NCBI GenBank assembly: GCA_016169945.1
Contig: JADLSH010000079.1
Coordinates: 124,001 to 188,000, forward strand
Direction: 5' to 3'
From: Trachythela sp. YZ-2020
Lineage: Eukaryota; Cnidaria; Anthozoa; Malacalcyonacea; Clavulariidae
DNA length: 64,000 bases
Part shown: positions 1-11,656 of the stretch, piece after piece
How positions within the stretch are numbered: position 1 is the stretch's first letter
Layout of the letters: each line of letters begins with the position of its first letter
Made by a program: the position numbers and the translations under genes
Notes under the pieces: model-generated
Seen by the model: only the letters and a program-made list of their open reading frames with translations
Database searches by the model: none
Told to the model about the DNA's origin: nothing

Positions 1-261
1 ATTGCCAGCTAGACACCATGTGCCTGTTACAACTTTTTGCACCCTACTTTGTTGCCTAATACCATAATATTAGCCAATTGACAATTTGCCAAAAATTGCC
101 CATATCTTTTTTAGCAAATACGAGGCTCACTATGCACCTGTCATGACTTGATTTTACTCTGTCTAAATGTCAGATGGACCTTAAATGACTTAATAAGTTT
201 ACTGATCTATTTTACCAGATGACTCTTATACAGCCTGAGTACGTATTATTTTATTTTGTAG
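1..261. other. intron or upstream sequence, no gene seen
   Basis: AT-rich sequence with no open frame of note. It ends in a pyrimidine-rich tract and a TAG acceptor at 259-261, so it is probably the intron before the first exon below. Any earlier exons lie outside the window. Confidence 0.5.
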
Positions 262-3115
262 TATGAAAAATTGACACTTAGTGATGATGGTAAAATAATT
301 CAAAGCGAGTTTGTGGTAGAAGGTCGCAAGCAACCGTTGACAGTTATCAGGGAGAATTTTCTGAAGTCACACGCCTGTTACATGAGAAAGATGAGCGATG
401 AAGATTTATCTAAGATGTCAAGAGAAGAATTAATAGAAAAATTAGTTCAGGTCAATGCAGTGTTCTCTGATTCAGATGATGAAGAGGTAATAAAAGCAAA
501 GCTGAAAGAGATTTCACACACTCGACACCTGAAAATATGGCATGATCTATCAACAGTGGCTAATCACGGTCATCTCATTTTCATGGTTGCATGCTTATAT
601 GATCCAGCCTTGTTTTACACAAATGAGGAGTATGAAAGGAAGACGAAAAGAAAAGTTGACATTCAAACAATTGTTGAATCACCTGAAGTGTATATTGTTG
701 CCAGGTCAAGCAGTTCAGATGTAGAACAGTTGTTGTATGTAGAAACAAGGTTAGAATGCTTGGAAGAAATCAGCCTGCCATTAGCAACAGAAGAAGGGGA
801 AGAAATAGTTGATGTGATGAGGTTTTTTCATGGTGACAACCCAGCCCAGCAATACGAGTGTGGCCAACAGAAGGGAGGCAACTTCTATTGTTCAGTCTGT
901 GGAGTACATGCAAACCGTGTGTATGAACTAGATTATAGCTTTCGTTGCACACACATTTCTTTAAGCGAAAGACAAAAGTTGATTTTGGAGGGTGCCATTG
1001 CTCGAAGAAATACATTGGCAGGAAATAACAAACCAGTCCACCAATTGAAGAAGGCAGAGTTGTTGCAAGAATTGAACAGCCGAAAGATATACGAAGGGGA
1101 AAAGCAGGACGAGCTAAAAAAGTTGCTGGTTGATGAGCTTCATGGAGTACAGAGAGTCCCAGCTCTTCTCTACACAAATCCACTGGCTAGCTTGGCTTCA
1201 ATTAACAGTAACAAGTATGAAATATTACCATTTGAGCCATTGCATGATGTTGGAAAACACATCGAAAATGTTATTGTTGAGTTGCCAATGCATGTTTCAC
1301 CCGAAGAAGCGACAATGATCAATGAAACAGTTGAACTTTGTCTTGGTACTAAAGAAACAAAGAGATGTTTTGACTACAGATGTGCTCTCATAATGGTGAC
1401 TAATCGAGTAATTGGTAAAATCTCTCAAGGGGCACAGAGGCTGCTACAAACTTTGGTCGAGATTCAATCCATTGCATATGGAAGAGATGAAAGCCGTTCA
1501 CCCCGCAGTGTTCTACGGTTACATAATCTGACATGGCTACATGCATATCTATGTTGGCAAGTTATCGGTTATGAGACAAAGAAGATGACTTGTAGAAAGT
1601 TTATGGTGTCTACTTCCACAAAATGTCAGCCCATGCTGCCATACAGCATCGTCTTGTCAGTGGGAAATCATGTCATGCTGAAGAGCAAGAAAGAATTTTC
1701 AATGCGGTTAGCAACATCACTCGTGCCACCTCATCTAACAAACCTGGTCATATTATTGGCAATGTGTTCCTTCGAATTCAAGCTGAGAAGAAAATGGGGG
1801 CATACCATTCAGCAAATACCGTGTCAAAGCAGCAAGCTCACATATCCAAACTGGCTAAATCAGTTCCTTCTCTTGGCAACACAGTTGTTCCTTTCAGCAC
1901 TATAACAAGTCATTCGTCATCATGGCAAGCCCATTTGGAGAGAATAAGTGACTTTTTAGTAGTTGGCAAAGATGTTTGGTGGACAAGCAATGAGGAAGGC
2001 GATGTAGAATTCTTTGACAGCATTCAATCAGATGTAGAATCAAGAGATCAAGGTCCAAGGCTTCATCATTTCCGTTCAAGCAATTTCAAAGAAGAGGAAG
2101 AATATCTGAATGAATGCTGGTCTGTGTGTCTGGAAAATAAAATCCCCTTACCTCTTCATGTGCTACGAGTGAAAGATGCCAATAAAGATACCTTTATCCC
2201 TATCCAGACAGAGTTCCTGAGGAATCAAGAGTTCACAGATGACATGTCTGATGATGTTACCATGATGGATGAAGTATCGGTTGTTCATGACGAAAGCACA
2301 AGAGAGAGCACAGTAGATATGCCAGAAGAATATGGTAAAACCACTGATGCAAGTGATGGTGAACAAGAAAGTTGTGAAAACACAATTCATTACAGTCTGA
2401 TAATGCCAGAACAGGAAGATAATTTGCAAGATTTAATGTTAGAAGACACTTTGACAGTGGATACTGCATCTACAACAGGTTTGTTCTAGTACAGTATATG
2501 CAGAATCATAATTGCACATAAGTAACATAATTGCCACATGTGCAGGATACAGTATATTGTCTGATATTTAGGGCTGCATATATATATTCCTTATAGCCTG
2601 TTGTGTTCTCACATAAGCTGTTTATTTGTATTTTAGTGCAAGAGTATATTCAAGTTGCAAATGATGCCATCAATGCCCAAGTCACTCAAGTTGCAAATGA
2701 TGCCATCAATGCCCAAGTCACACAAGTTGCAAATGAAGCCAACAATGTCCAAGTCACGCAAGGCTCTTCAAGTGCTAATAAAGAACAATGGCATACTAAA
2801 CTGGGTTCTACATTGGCTTATGTCCTTGGAGTTACAGAAGAAGTGATTGAATTAGATCGAGCCAGAAAGAATGCCAAGGGTCAAAGACAAGATAAGTTTT
2901 TTCTGGATAGCTATATGTACAAACTTGCTGTTATTCAAACAAGGATATCAAAGAAGAAAGGAGAGTTGGAAAAGGACATTGAAGATTGGGAAAAGAACTA
3001 TTTTCTTTCAAACAATAATTTACCGACGTATGACGATCTACTAGCAGATGCAGTCATGAAAGATAAACTGCGAAAAATAAAAACTGCCAAATTCATAATG
3101 AAATTGAAAGGTTAA
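262..3115 (+). CDS. uncharacterised SAP/zinc-binding protein, transposon-associated type, 5' partial, one frameshift
   Basis: Two exons are visible: 262-2478 and 2637-3115. They join in phase (acceptor TAG at 259-261, donor ACAG|GTTTGT at 2479, acceptor TTTTAG before 2637). The protein has an acidic N-terminal part, a cysteine/histidine cluster (CGQQ...CSVCGVH...RCTH, about codons 200-235) that could bind zinc, and a SAP-like helix pair (LKKAELLQELNSRKIYEGE, about codons 265-295) suggesting DNA binding. The C-terminal exon opens with three 12-residue VANDAINAQVTQ repeats and ends in a charged helical region with a WEK-FFL-N-LP-DDL pattern. The frame shifts near 1598-1602: it reads TCRK up to there, then continues as VYGVYFHKMSAHAA in the next frame, so one base is missing. 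I recall similar multicopy proteins in cnidarian genomes but cannot assign a function. The start codon is not in the window. Confidence 0.6.
2655..2762 (+). repeat. 36-bp coding tandem repeat, three copies
   Basis: The second exon of the SAP/zinc-binding gene contains three near-identical 36-bp units, each coding for VANDAINAQVTQ or a close variant. The third copy is more diverged (VANEANNVQVTQ). The period preserves the reading frame, as expected of a length-variable coding minisatellite. Confidence 0.85.
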
Positions 3116-3810
3116 TATCAGTTTGTCATGTATATAAATTTTATATTATTAGCATAATATATCATCTGTAGAGCAAATGTTAAATTTACTTAGGATGATG
3201 TTTAACACACGAGACAGTTTTATTCGCAATGCAGATAAACTAAGAGCTCAATTTTGCATTGTAAAGTGTCTTCGAAATTAATCATAACAGTCTCGTGTAT
3301 TAAACATTGCAGACAAAGGAATGATGTGTCCTACACACTTCATGTCCTGTATACTCAATACTCATGCTGTATATAGCCTGTATTTAAGATATTTGTTATA
3401 AATATTTAGACTGACCTGGCTTATGTATCTTTACACGCCTTGTAAATACTCTTTACTCCATTTCTACATCTTTATTCCATAATAAACAAGAAGATATATA
3501 CTTCGTTTGCTGTATATTTGTCTAAAACCAAGCAATATGGCATCAAAACCGACAAAACGCTTCCCTTTTTCAAACATTTGATGTATTCAACCAACCGTGT
3601 CTATGTGTTGCTATGGAAACACTGATTTTTAAAAACCCTAAACCATAGTCTCTTGTGATCAACCCCCCGTTCCATACCCAAATATGGCTTTGATGACCAA
3701 ATTTGCTAGAATTGCATTCGCGGTATTTTTTATATTCAGCGCGGCAAATTTTATCAATGCAGATGTACACTATATTTTGATCACAAAAATTACCATAAAA
3801 TACTGAATAT
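3116..3810. other. intergenic spacer with hairpin and polyadenylation signal
   Basis: No coding signal. An inverted repeat (arms 3198-3215 and 3290-3307, one mismatch in 18, core ACACGAGAC/GTCTCGTGT) spans 110 bp and resembles a small MITE or stable hairpin. An AATAAA lies near 3481 and could serve the upstream gene. Confidence 0.55.
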
Positions 3811-6800
3811 ATGGGGCGTTCTGTTGAGAAAAAAAGAAAATCAAGAAATTTGAGAAAGAAGCGAAAACGGGTTGAACGATATAAGACCAAACGAGAAGCT
3901 GACGTGCAAAAGCGAGTTGAGGCAACAGTTCGCGTGATACGGAAGGATTTCGATCAGCAGAAACGTATTGCCTCCAAATATTACAACAACTGGAAGCAGT
4001 GTATGCTAGGTGTAAATAATTTAAGAAAGTGTGAATCTTCAAAGGTAAACAAGCTATACAATTGTTGCATTTATTGTTGCATTCCAACTTCACAGTCAAT
4101 TCCATTTCATTATTTTTAATAGTGGCCATGCACATTCACCTTTTGAGCGATGTTATTTAGTTCAATATGTTTAAAACTTGAAAAAATTCCACAACTTTTT
4201 TTCAAGTTTGGTGATTTGTGATTTGCTCATCTCACATTAATATGTACACCACCCATATATATTTAAAAATATATGATCAAAACTTTCCAATTAAAATAAT
4301 TAAAACTAAAAAATATAATAATTCTTTAGCACCTTGGATGACAAAAGCATTATTAACCTCTATTAGGAAAAAAAATAAGCTATACAAAAAATTCCTTACG
4401 TCACAAAACTTGTTGCGCGAATCCCGTTATAAAAAATATAAAAATAAGTTGACTCATTTAATTAAGATAGCTAAAAAACAATATTATGAGGAAAAATTTG
4501 AGGAAGTGAAGAATAATCACAAAGCAACTTGGAGACTAATAAATGAAGTCATTAATAAACGCAAGGCGAGACCATCGTTCCCCTCTTCATTCAAATCAGG
4601 TAATAATATCTTATCTGATCCTTCAGATATAGCCAACTCATTCTGTAAATATTTTACGAATGTCGGGCCAGACCTTGCAAGAAAAATTCCCAACACTAAC
4701 ATTTCCTTTCACTCCTTCTTAAATTCAGGTTGCAATAAATCGATTTTCCTTCGCCCTACAAATGCAAATGAACTGCAGGAGATCTGCAATTTATTTAAGA
4801 CAGGAAAATCCCCTGGTTATGATAATATTTCTATGTATGTTATAAAACGATCTTTCGACCTACTTGCCGAACCACTTGCAAATATTATAAATGTTTCTTT
4901 GTCTACGGTAATATTTACAAATAAATTGAAGATTGCTAAAATAATCCCAGTTTTTAAAACTGGAGAACAAAATTCATTCACAAATTACAGACCTATATCA
5001 CTCCTAACTAACTTCTCAAAGTTTTTGAAAAAGTCATGCAAAAAAGACTAATCTCATTCATTGAACGTCATGAAATCTTATATAAATTTCAGTTTGGTTT
5101 CCGTAGTAAGCACTCTACTTCCCATTCGCTTATTTCATTAGTTAACAATATTGCATCGGACATCGACCGAGGTCATATAGCTGCTGGTGTATTTATTGAT
5201 CTTTCGAAAGCTTTTGATACGCTAGACCACCAAGTTTTACTTTCAAAATTGGAGTACTATGGTATCCGAGGTGTGGCCTTGCAGTGGATCAGAAGCTATT
5301 TGTTAAATCGTGAGCAATTTGTCCAATTTAGATACACTTGCTCGTCTTTCAATAAAATAAAATGTGGAGTACCTCAGGGATCAATACTAGGTCCGTTACT
5401 CTTTATTTTATATATAAATGATCTTCCAAATGCATTGGATTTGGCTAAATCGTTTCTTTTTGCGGATGACACTAGTGTATATTATTCACATCTGGACATT
5501 AAAAATCTCGAGATTATCTTAAATCGTGAACTGGCAAACCTAGATGTTTGGATGAAATCAAACAAATTATCTGTAAACATTAGTAAAACTAATTATGTTA
5601 TCTTTCGGCCAAGACAAAGAAAATTAAATATAAATTTATGTCTCCAGTACGACAATCAAACCTTAATCCAGAAGCAATGTATCAAATTCTTAGGTGTATA
5701 CATTGATGAGAATTTATCGTGGAAGATTCACATAAATAATATTTGTAAAAAGATGGCGAAATCTGTTGGAATTATCTACAGGTCTCGCCATCTTTTATCA
5801 CCTACAACTAAGTTATGCTTATATTATACTCTTATATATCCTTATCTAACCTATTGTAATATTGTATGGTCCTCTACTTATGTAACTAATCTAAACAGAA
5901 TTTATCTTCTACAAAAACGGGTTGTAAGAGCTCTGACGAACTCTGACTACCGTGCTCACTCCTCTCCGTTATTCTATCAGTTAAAAATATTAGATATATT
6001 TAAATTGAATTCCTTTTACATAGGTACATTTATGTTTAAATACCACCATCACTTGTTACCTGAATGTTTTGATAACTTATTTATCACAAACAATCAAGTA
6101 CATAGTTATAACACCAGATCGGCTACAAATTACAGATCTCACGCGTGTCGGACAAACATAAAGAAATTCACTATTCTTTCTGTTGGTCCGAATACATGGA
6201 ATTCTTTTCCACCACATATTACGGCTAAAATCACTATTTCCTCTTTCAAGAATCAATTACGCATTTTCCTACTTGGAAATTATAATGTCGCATAGACGTC
6301 GAAATCGACATGTTTTAGTTATTAACTTGTATATTATGTAGTAATGTATGTGTGTTTTGAACTTGAACAAAGATATGGTCTTATTTTGAATTATCACAGT
6401 GAACTAGGGGGTCTCATGACTACTGCCATTTGGGCCTCCTCTTCTCTAAATTTACTTATTATAAAAATTATTTTAGTTGACGAGATGGCCTCTTAATATA
6501 AGCCTTTTAGCTTCTTGAGGTCTTCTCGCTACTGCTCAGCATTGATATTCAAATTATAATTAATGTAAATATCTATATTCTTGTTGTGTTGTGGCAAATA
6601 AATGATTGATTGATTGATTGATTGATGAGGGATGCCGGGTGGGGGTGGGGGGTACACAATTTTCTGGAAAATTTAAAAAAAAGTGTTTTAGTGATGGGAA
6701 GGAATGATATCATATCCTAAACAGGTACACCAAAAAAATACATCGAAAGCCCAAAGGGGTTCCATATTTTAAGGGATAATGAGTTATGATGGAAACCCAC

Positions 6801-7805
6801 CTCAATAGGGCAAACTAGTTTAGAGTGCTTGATTGTAGCACAACGCTGAAAGCATGTTTACTTTGGCCATGGGTGTGGGATTGGTAAGATTCAATTGACT
6901 TTTAAAATCTATATACAAACGGTTAACAATATTGCAGCACAGGCTACAAATTGCTGTATGTATAATTTTTCCTTTATAATTACATTATTTTTAATAGGTT
7001 TTACCAGGACTACAAGTACAGCAGCAAAAGTCTCTTCCAAAAATTGAGCCAGATGAACTGGAAAATGCTTCACGCACTATGTATTGGCTCTGGAAGCTTT
7101 GGGCAGTGCCGTACATGGTACTATCCACGGTTTGGCATAAACATTGTTGAGAAGATTATGCCAGATTCAAATGAGAGCAACACTTATAAAGAAGCACTCT
7201 ATCAGCAATTGTTTGCACATAGATGTGTGCCTCATGTTTTTGGAATAAACAATACAAGGAAGCCATGTTCTTTTTTTATGGAGTTTGTTGGAAAAGAGTC
7301 TCAATCATTGACAGTGCATAAACTGTTGTATGACAAACAATCCATCAAAATTATGGGAGGTATGACAGTGGCAGATTGGTTCAGAGTCTGCTATGATATT
7401 GCTGATGCATTGCATTTCATCCATGGAAAGGGATACATCCATTGTGATATCAAAGCAAACAATGTTCTTGTGTCCCATAACAAAACTGGGTATTTAATTG
7501 ACTTTGGGAAGGTCAAACAAATTGCATATGCACCAGGAAAGAAATATGCAAAAGTTTATAATTATATTGCCCCTGAAGTCCTGGATGGTCGTCCACCAAG
7601 TCCTGCGAGTGATGTGTATTCGTTTGGAATCATAATTAAGGCCATTGGGGAAACTATTGGAGATACCACACTACTTGAACTTGGACAGCAGTCATCATCT
7701 GCAATTCCCACACAAAGACCAAGCATGATACGACTTCTGTCAGCCTTGAATCCATATACAGTACAACCAAACACACTTGATAAAGGACAGAAAAAACTAG
7801 GATAA
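3811..7805 (+). CDS. protein kinase-like gene with basic N-terminus, LINE in its intron, one frameshift
   Basis: Exon 1 (3811-4044) starts MGRSVEKKRKSRNLRKK and codes for a very basic coiled-coil segment. Its donor is CAAAG|GTAAAC. Exon 2 (6998-7805) starts after AATAG and continues in phase as VLPGLQVQQQKSLPKIEPDELENAS. Near 7066-7072 the frame shifts by one base into the kinase core. Kinase signs are the glycine loop GSGSFGQC, catalytic loop HCDIKANNVL with Asp and Asn (HCD instead of HRD), LIDFGK as the DFG motif, and YIAPEVLDG as the APE motif followed by SDVYSFGII. The family's usual function would be Ser/Thr/Tyr phosphorylation, but the substrate is unknown. The intron contains a LINE and its tail. 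Basic coiled-coil plus kinase genes of this kind recur in cnidarian repeats, so it may itself be transposon-borne. The frameshift makes it a pseudogene unless it is a sequencing error. Confidence 0.6.
4221..6295 (+). pseudogene. LINE reverse transcriptase, frameshifted
   Basis: Non-LTR reverse transcriptase read in two overlapping frames (to 5051, and 5036-6295). The first carries PWMTKALLTSIRKKNKLYKK, the GKSPGYDNIS block and NYRPISLL. The second carries QFGFRSKHSTSHSL, FIDLSKAFDTLDHQ (first catalytic Asp), GVPQGSILGPLLFILYINDL and FADDTSV (the catalytic Asp pair). It ends with the usual thumb/C-terminal region (WNSFPPHI...). The two frames meet at TTTTTGAAAAAGTC near 5025, where one base is missing between FSKFL and EKVMQKRL. 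RT would prime from nicked DNA during retrotransposition. With no endonuclease and a frameshift, this copy is dead. Confidence 0.85.
4221..6626 (+). mobile_element. 5'-truncated L2/CR1-type LINE
   Basis: This insertion lacks the endonuclease domain and starts in the linker before the reverse transcriptase. After its stop at 6295 come a roughly 330-bp 3' UTR and a (TGAT)n tail around 6600-6626, the microsatellite-type 3' end typical of L2/CR1 LINEs. It sits wholly inside the intron of the kinase-like gene. The left boundary is approximate because I could not find a clear target-site duplication. Confidence 0.7.
6627..6997. other. rest of the kinase-gene intron
   Basis: Non-coding. It contains a G-rich stretch (GGTGGGGGTGGGGGG, about 6639-6651) and the pyrimidine-rich acceptor before 6998. 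Nothing else is recognised. Confidence 0.5.
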
Positions 7806-7852
7806 GCTAAATGATTGCAATTAACCTATTTACTGGCAGTCATCGAGAGAGA

Positions 7853-7961
7853 TGGTTATCCAACTTACAACTACCTGAAAAATAGGAAAATAATTCCTTT
7901 GCTCGAAACGTCGAAGAAATCATATTCCTATTTTTCAGGTAGTTGGATAACTCGACTACTT
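7853..7961 (+). repeat. inverted repeat with hammerhead-like 3' half
   Basis: The arms TACCTGAAAAATAGGA and TCCTATTTTTCAGGTA face each other, with further pairing outwards (TTATCCAAC/GTTGGATAA). The loop contains GCTCGAAACGTCGAAG, the 3' core and cleavage-site half of the hammerhead-like motif found more completely at 13.5, 38.7 and 55.4 kb. It looks like a rearranged Penelope-type terminal repeat. Confidence 0.6.
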
Positions 7962-7989
7962 CTCACATCTTTACTACCTACCTGGCCCC

Positions 7990-8240
7990 CCTCAGAAGAT
8001 TTTACTGGCAGTCCCCTACCACTGAAAAGTAAAATCATCTGGATTTGGACAGAGTAAAATACTAAAGTGGGGCACATCTGAGCACATTGCCAGCTATTGA
8101 GGTAATTACATTAGTGACACTGGCAGATAGTTTTGTTAATCCATTAGCAGGCAGTACCCTACCACTGAGGAGTAAAATCGTCTGCTGTTAGTCAGAGTAC
8201 AATACTAAAGCAGGGCACATTGCCAGCTTGCGTGTTAAGT
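7990..8240. repeat. two tandem copies of a short dispersed repeat
   Basis: Two related blocks of about 100 bp share GGCAGT-CC-TACCACTGA-AGTAAAATC, CAGAGTA-AATACTAAAG and GGGCACATTGCCAGC. Fragments of the same family occur at 16180-16235 and, as a complete TTAA-ended MITE, at 59707-59819. They are probably old MITE copies. Confidence 0.6.
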
Positions 8241-8363
8241 TACTAATTCATTAATGGTTATATAAGAAAACAAGATGTTCTAAGTTGACAAGATTCCATA
8301 TTATAAACAAAACACCTCTTGGTAATCAGATCAAGTTTTCCATAATGATTAAGCTATAAGTAT

Positions 8364-8880
8364 AAACCCATAACTAACATTTAATCTATGTGCAGAGTAA
8401 GATCTTCTAAGTTGTCAAGATACAATGTGTCTTTGGGCAACTGATTGTCAAGATATTCTTGTCTTTCGGCAATCAGTTCAAGCTTTGTAACATGGAAAAA
8501 TGCATAATTACAGTAATTTATAACTTATACTTATAAGATTTAACTATATAAACCCATAACTAACATTTAATCTATGTGCAGAGCAAGATCTTCTAAGTTG
8601 TCAAGATACAATGTGTCTTTGGGCAACTGATTGTCAAGATATTCTTGTCTTTCGGCAATCAGTTCAAGCTTTGTAACATGGAAAAATACACAATTACAGT
8701 AAGCTATAAGTTATAAAACCCATAACTAACATTTTAATCTATGTGCAGAATTAAAACTTCTATAAGTTGTCTTGAAAGATACGTTGTGTCTTTATAAATT
8801 GGGCAACTGATTGGCAAAATATTCTTGTCTTTAATCGGCAATCAATTCAAGCTGTGCAGTATAGTTAAATCACATTAATA
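8364..8880. repeat. about 180-bp tandem repeat, roughly three units
   Basis: Each unit runs AACCCATAACTAACATTTAA through AATCAGTTCAAGCTTTG, with internal AAGATCTTCTAAGTTGTCAA and TTTGGGCAACTGATTG. Units start near 8364, 8549 and 8717. The first two are nearly identical and the third is diverged. A partial fourth copy precedes at about 8270-8340. No coding frame or transposon end is seen. Confidence 0.8.
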
Positions 8881-8889
8881 TGATACCAT

Positions 8890-10874
8890 AATCAAAGTCG
8901 TCAGTTACCAAATAATTGCATTATATAAATGAAGAAACACAACTTTCATGATTCTGTAGAAATGTAAAGAATATAAATATCTCATCACATTGAATAAATA
9001 TTTTAAACGTGGGGATTTTTATCCCCACTTGTGTTGTTTGATGCTTTTTGGTGGGAAGGGACATTTAATATATATGTATGTTACATGTATTTTAGCAAAT
9101 ATACACAAGCAGAATGGTATAAAGAAACTGAAGAACTGAGCCAGTCACTATTCAGACAGAAACACGAAAAATACATGCTATTAAAAGGGTTTAATAATTC
9201 ACAATAAGTATTCGATTTTAGTCTATGACTTTGCAAAATCAACAGCACTATTTAATACAATATCACAAATGCTTACCTTTTTATATATACCAGTAAAGTC
9301 TTTAAATAATAAAAGCATTCATACCGTTCTGCCGCAGGTTCTGGTATTCTGCACGGAATGCAAGTAATTATGCAACAGCTAACAAACGCAAAAAAAGTCG
9401 CAAAATTGTCGTGTCCGCGCATATTCACCTGGGGCGAGTTCGAAAGTTGAGACATGCATTAATCTACTTGAGCACGGGTTTCGACCAATCAGAGCACGCG
9501 TTATATACATGTTATATACGCGTTTAATACCATTTTCTCATTAGCATGCACTTTGAGTTATGACAATTAAGAAAAGGAGAAATTTGCACATGTTAATTAG
9601 GTAGTGAACCAATTACAATAAATCTATGATATCGAAAATTGCTTTAAATGGATTCCCATCTATCGAAATGTCGTTATAAAAACCTTCCAATTTCGGTACA
9701 TAAATAGAAAAATTACGGAAGGCAACCACTTTCACGCTCAAGGTGAACACACTCCGATGACATTTAGTGTGGTTTCCTGCTTGTAACAAAAAATGCCATC
9801 GACAGTCAATTTGTTCCAGGTTGGCCGGCCACCTACTACTACACCTACTCTACTACTACAATCGCCTCATGTTTACACGCTTTTCTCGCGTTCTCCCAAC
9901 ATTCCCCTCGTGCATTATAAATCCACCATAAAAGCACGCGACTCCTTTTCCATTTCTTAAATAAAGATTTATAAAGAACTTGTAGTTTCCGTTCGGAATA
10001 GAACAAAGAGTAAAAAGAAACTCACCGGACAAAATTTAGTGAGTAATACATGTATTATGTTCATTACGCATTATGATAAAATTATTTTTTTTTACTTTGC
10101 GATGACATTTTCTTCATCTTCAAGCTCGTTCACATATTATAAGATCGATCTTCATTACAAACCAAAATTAATTGAAAACTATAAGCTCGATTCAGTAAGC
10201 AAACTTGCCTGAAAAGTAATCTTTAGTAAATAATTCACTCAAATTGCTTTGGTTTACACAGCTTTTTGGCTGATTTCACAAACTGTCAAGTTTTAGTGGA
10301 ACAAATTTTGATTAATTTTGCAAAAATCGCAAAAAAAATCATTTTTTACCGCGATGTGCAATTATTTGCTTAGCGGTGTGAGTTTTACCTAAAACTTAGC
10401 AAACTTCTTCTAATTCTTTAATTATATGTACATTCCTTAAACCAATACCGCAATACCCGCACCTGATTGGTCGGTTTTGTTTCTCGTTTCAGCAACGGGT
10501 TGGCAACTGACCTTGTAGTAAAAAAATCCAATATGTTTCAATGTCGACATTTGTATGACAAGTGCGAGTCCTTTTTGAAATTTCTGTAGTCTATTGTTTT
10601 GTCGCTGTAGTAACTCGAAGAAAATATGGAAATTGTTGCTTCTAAATATTGGGTAAATTACAGCTACATTCGTAAATTACTCAACACAATGGAAATAAAA
10701 CTGGTGAAAACCTGCAAAGTAAATAAAAGAATGAATCAACGTCGGGACATTATAGAATATAATTTAATTTTAATCGCTAGTACTGTACTCGCTAGTACTG
10801 TTGCTACTCCATTGCTAATGTGAGTAAAACAGGAATGACCAATCATGTGAGATTTGGGCTTAGAGTGATCTTTA
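8890..10874. other. non-coding spacer
   Basis: About 2 kb without a convincing gene. A perfect short hairpin (GTGGGGATTTTTATCCCCAC, about 9009-9028) is present. The segment around 9472-9515 (CGACCAATCAGAGCACGCG) repeats the end of the MITE at 16.43-16.54 kb. I see nothing else. Confidence 0.5.
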
Positions 10875-11515
10875 CACTGTTAATTTTAAGGAGTTGATAC
10901 TACTCCAAAAAAGGAGTAAAAAAAAAAGGTACCAGTTGACTCTGTTTTGGGAGTATATTTTACTCCATCATTTTAACTCCATTTTTAGAGTACTTTCTAC
11001 CTCACTAATGGAGTAATATTTACCTTTGCAGGAGTAAAAAATACTCTAGTTTAAAACTTCACTCTCATTTTGGAGTAAAAAATAACCCAAAAGTGGGGTA
11101 AATTTTATTCCTATGGGGGTTAAAAATACTCTGATTTAATTTTACTCTCATTTTGGAGTAAAAAATATACCAAAACTGGAGTAAATTTTATTCCTTACAG
11201 GGGTGAAAATTACTCTAATTTAGAATTTTACTCTCATTTTGGAGTCAAAAATATACCAAAGGTGGAGTAAATTTTATTCCTTATGGGGGTGAAAACTACT
11301 CTAATTTAGAATTTTACTCTTATTTTGGAGTCAAAAATATACCAAAACTGGAGTAAAATTTATTCCTTATGGGGGTGAAAACTACTCTAATTTAGAATTT
11401 TACTCTTATTTTGGAGTCAAAAATATACCAAAACTGGAGTAAAATTTATTCCTTATGAGTGTGAAATTTACTCTAATTTTGCTCTCATTTTGGAGGCAAA
11501 AATAGTAAAACTGCA
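10875..11515. repeat. left subterminal repeat array of the CACTA-like element
   Basis: Dense GGAGTAAA/TTTACTCC motifs in both orientations cover the first 640 bp. From about 11080 they become an 87-bp tandem repeat (ATACCAAAACTGGAGTAAA...TTTTGGAGT) with about four copies at 87-bp spacing (11170, 11255, 11341, 11428). In plant CACTA elements such arrays are binding sites for the accessory protein. That role here is inferred. Confidence 0.75.
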
Positions 11516-11656
11516 ACAAATAAAGGAAAACAATTTTAATAAACATAACACTTTGGGCATAGGTACAAGGTCAAGGATTATAATATCTATAATTATTTAT
11601 GCTGGTTAACGGTAGACAAAAACTTACATCCATTACGGTATTACTAATACTGCATG

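Noticed and set aside
770..1183. 137-codon minus-strand ORF
   Set aside because: Antisense shadow of the SAP/zinc-binding coding sequence.
9009..9028. Short perfect hairpin as a terminator
   Set aside because: No gene ends nearby and the host is eukaryotic. Kept only as a note in the spacer entry.
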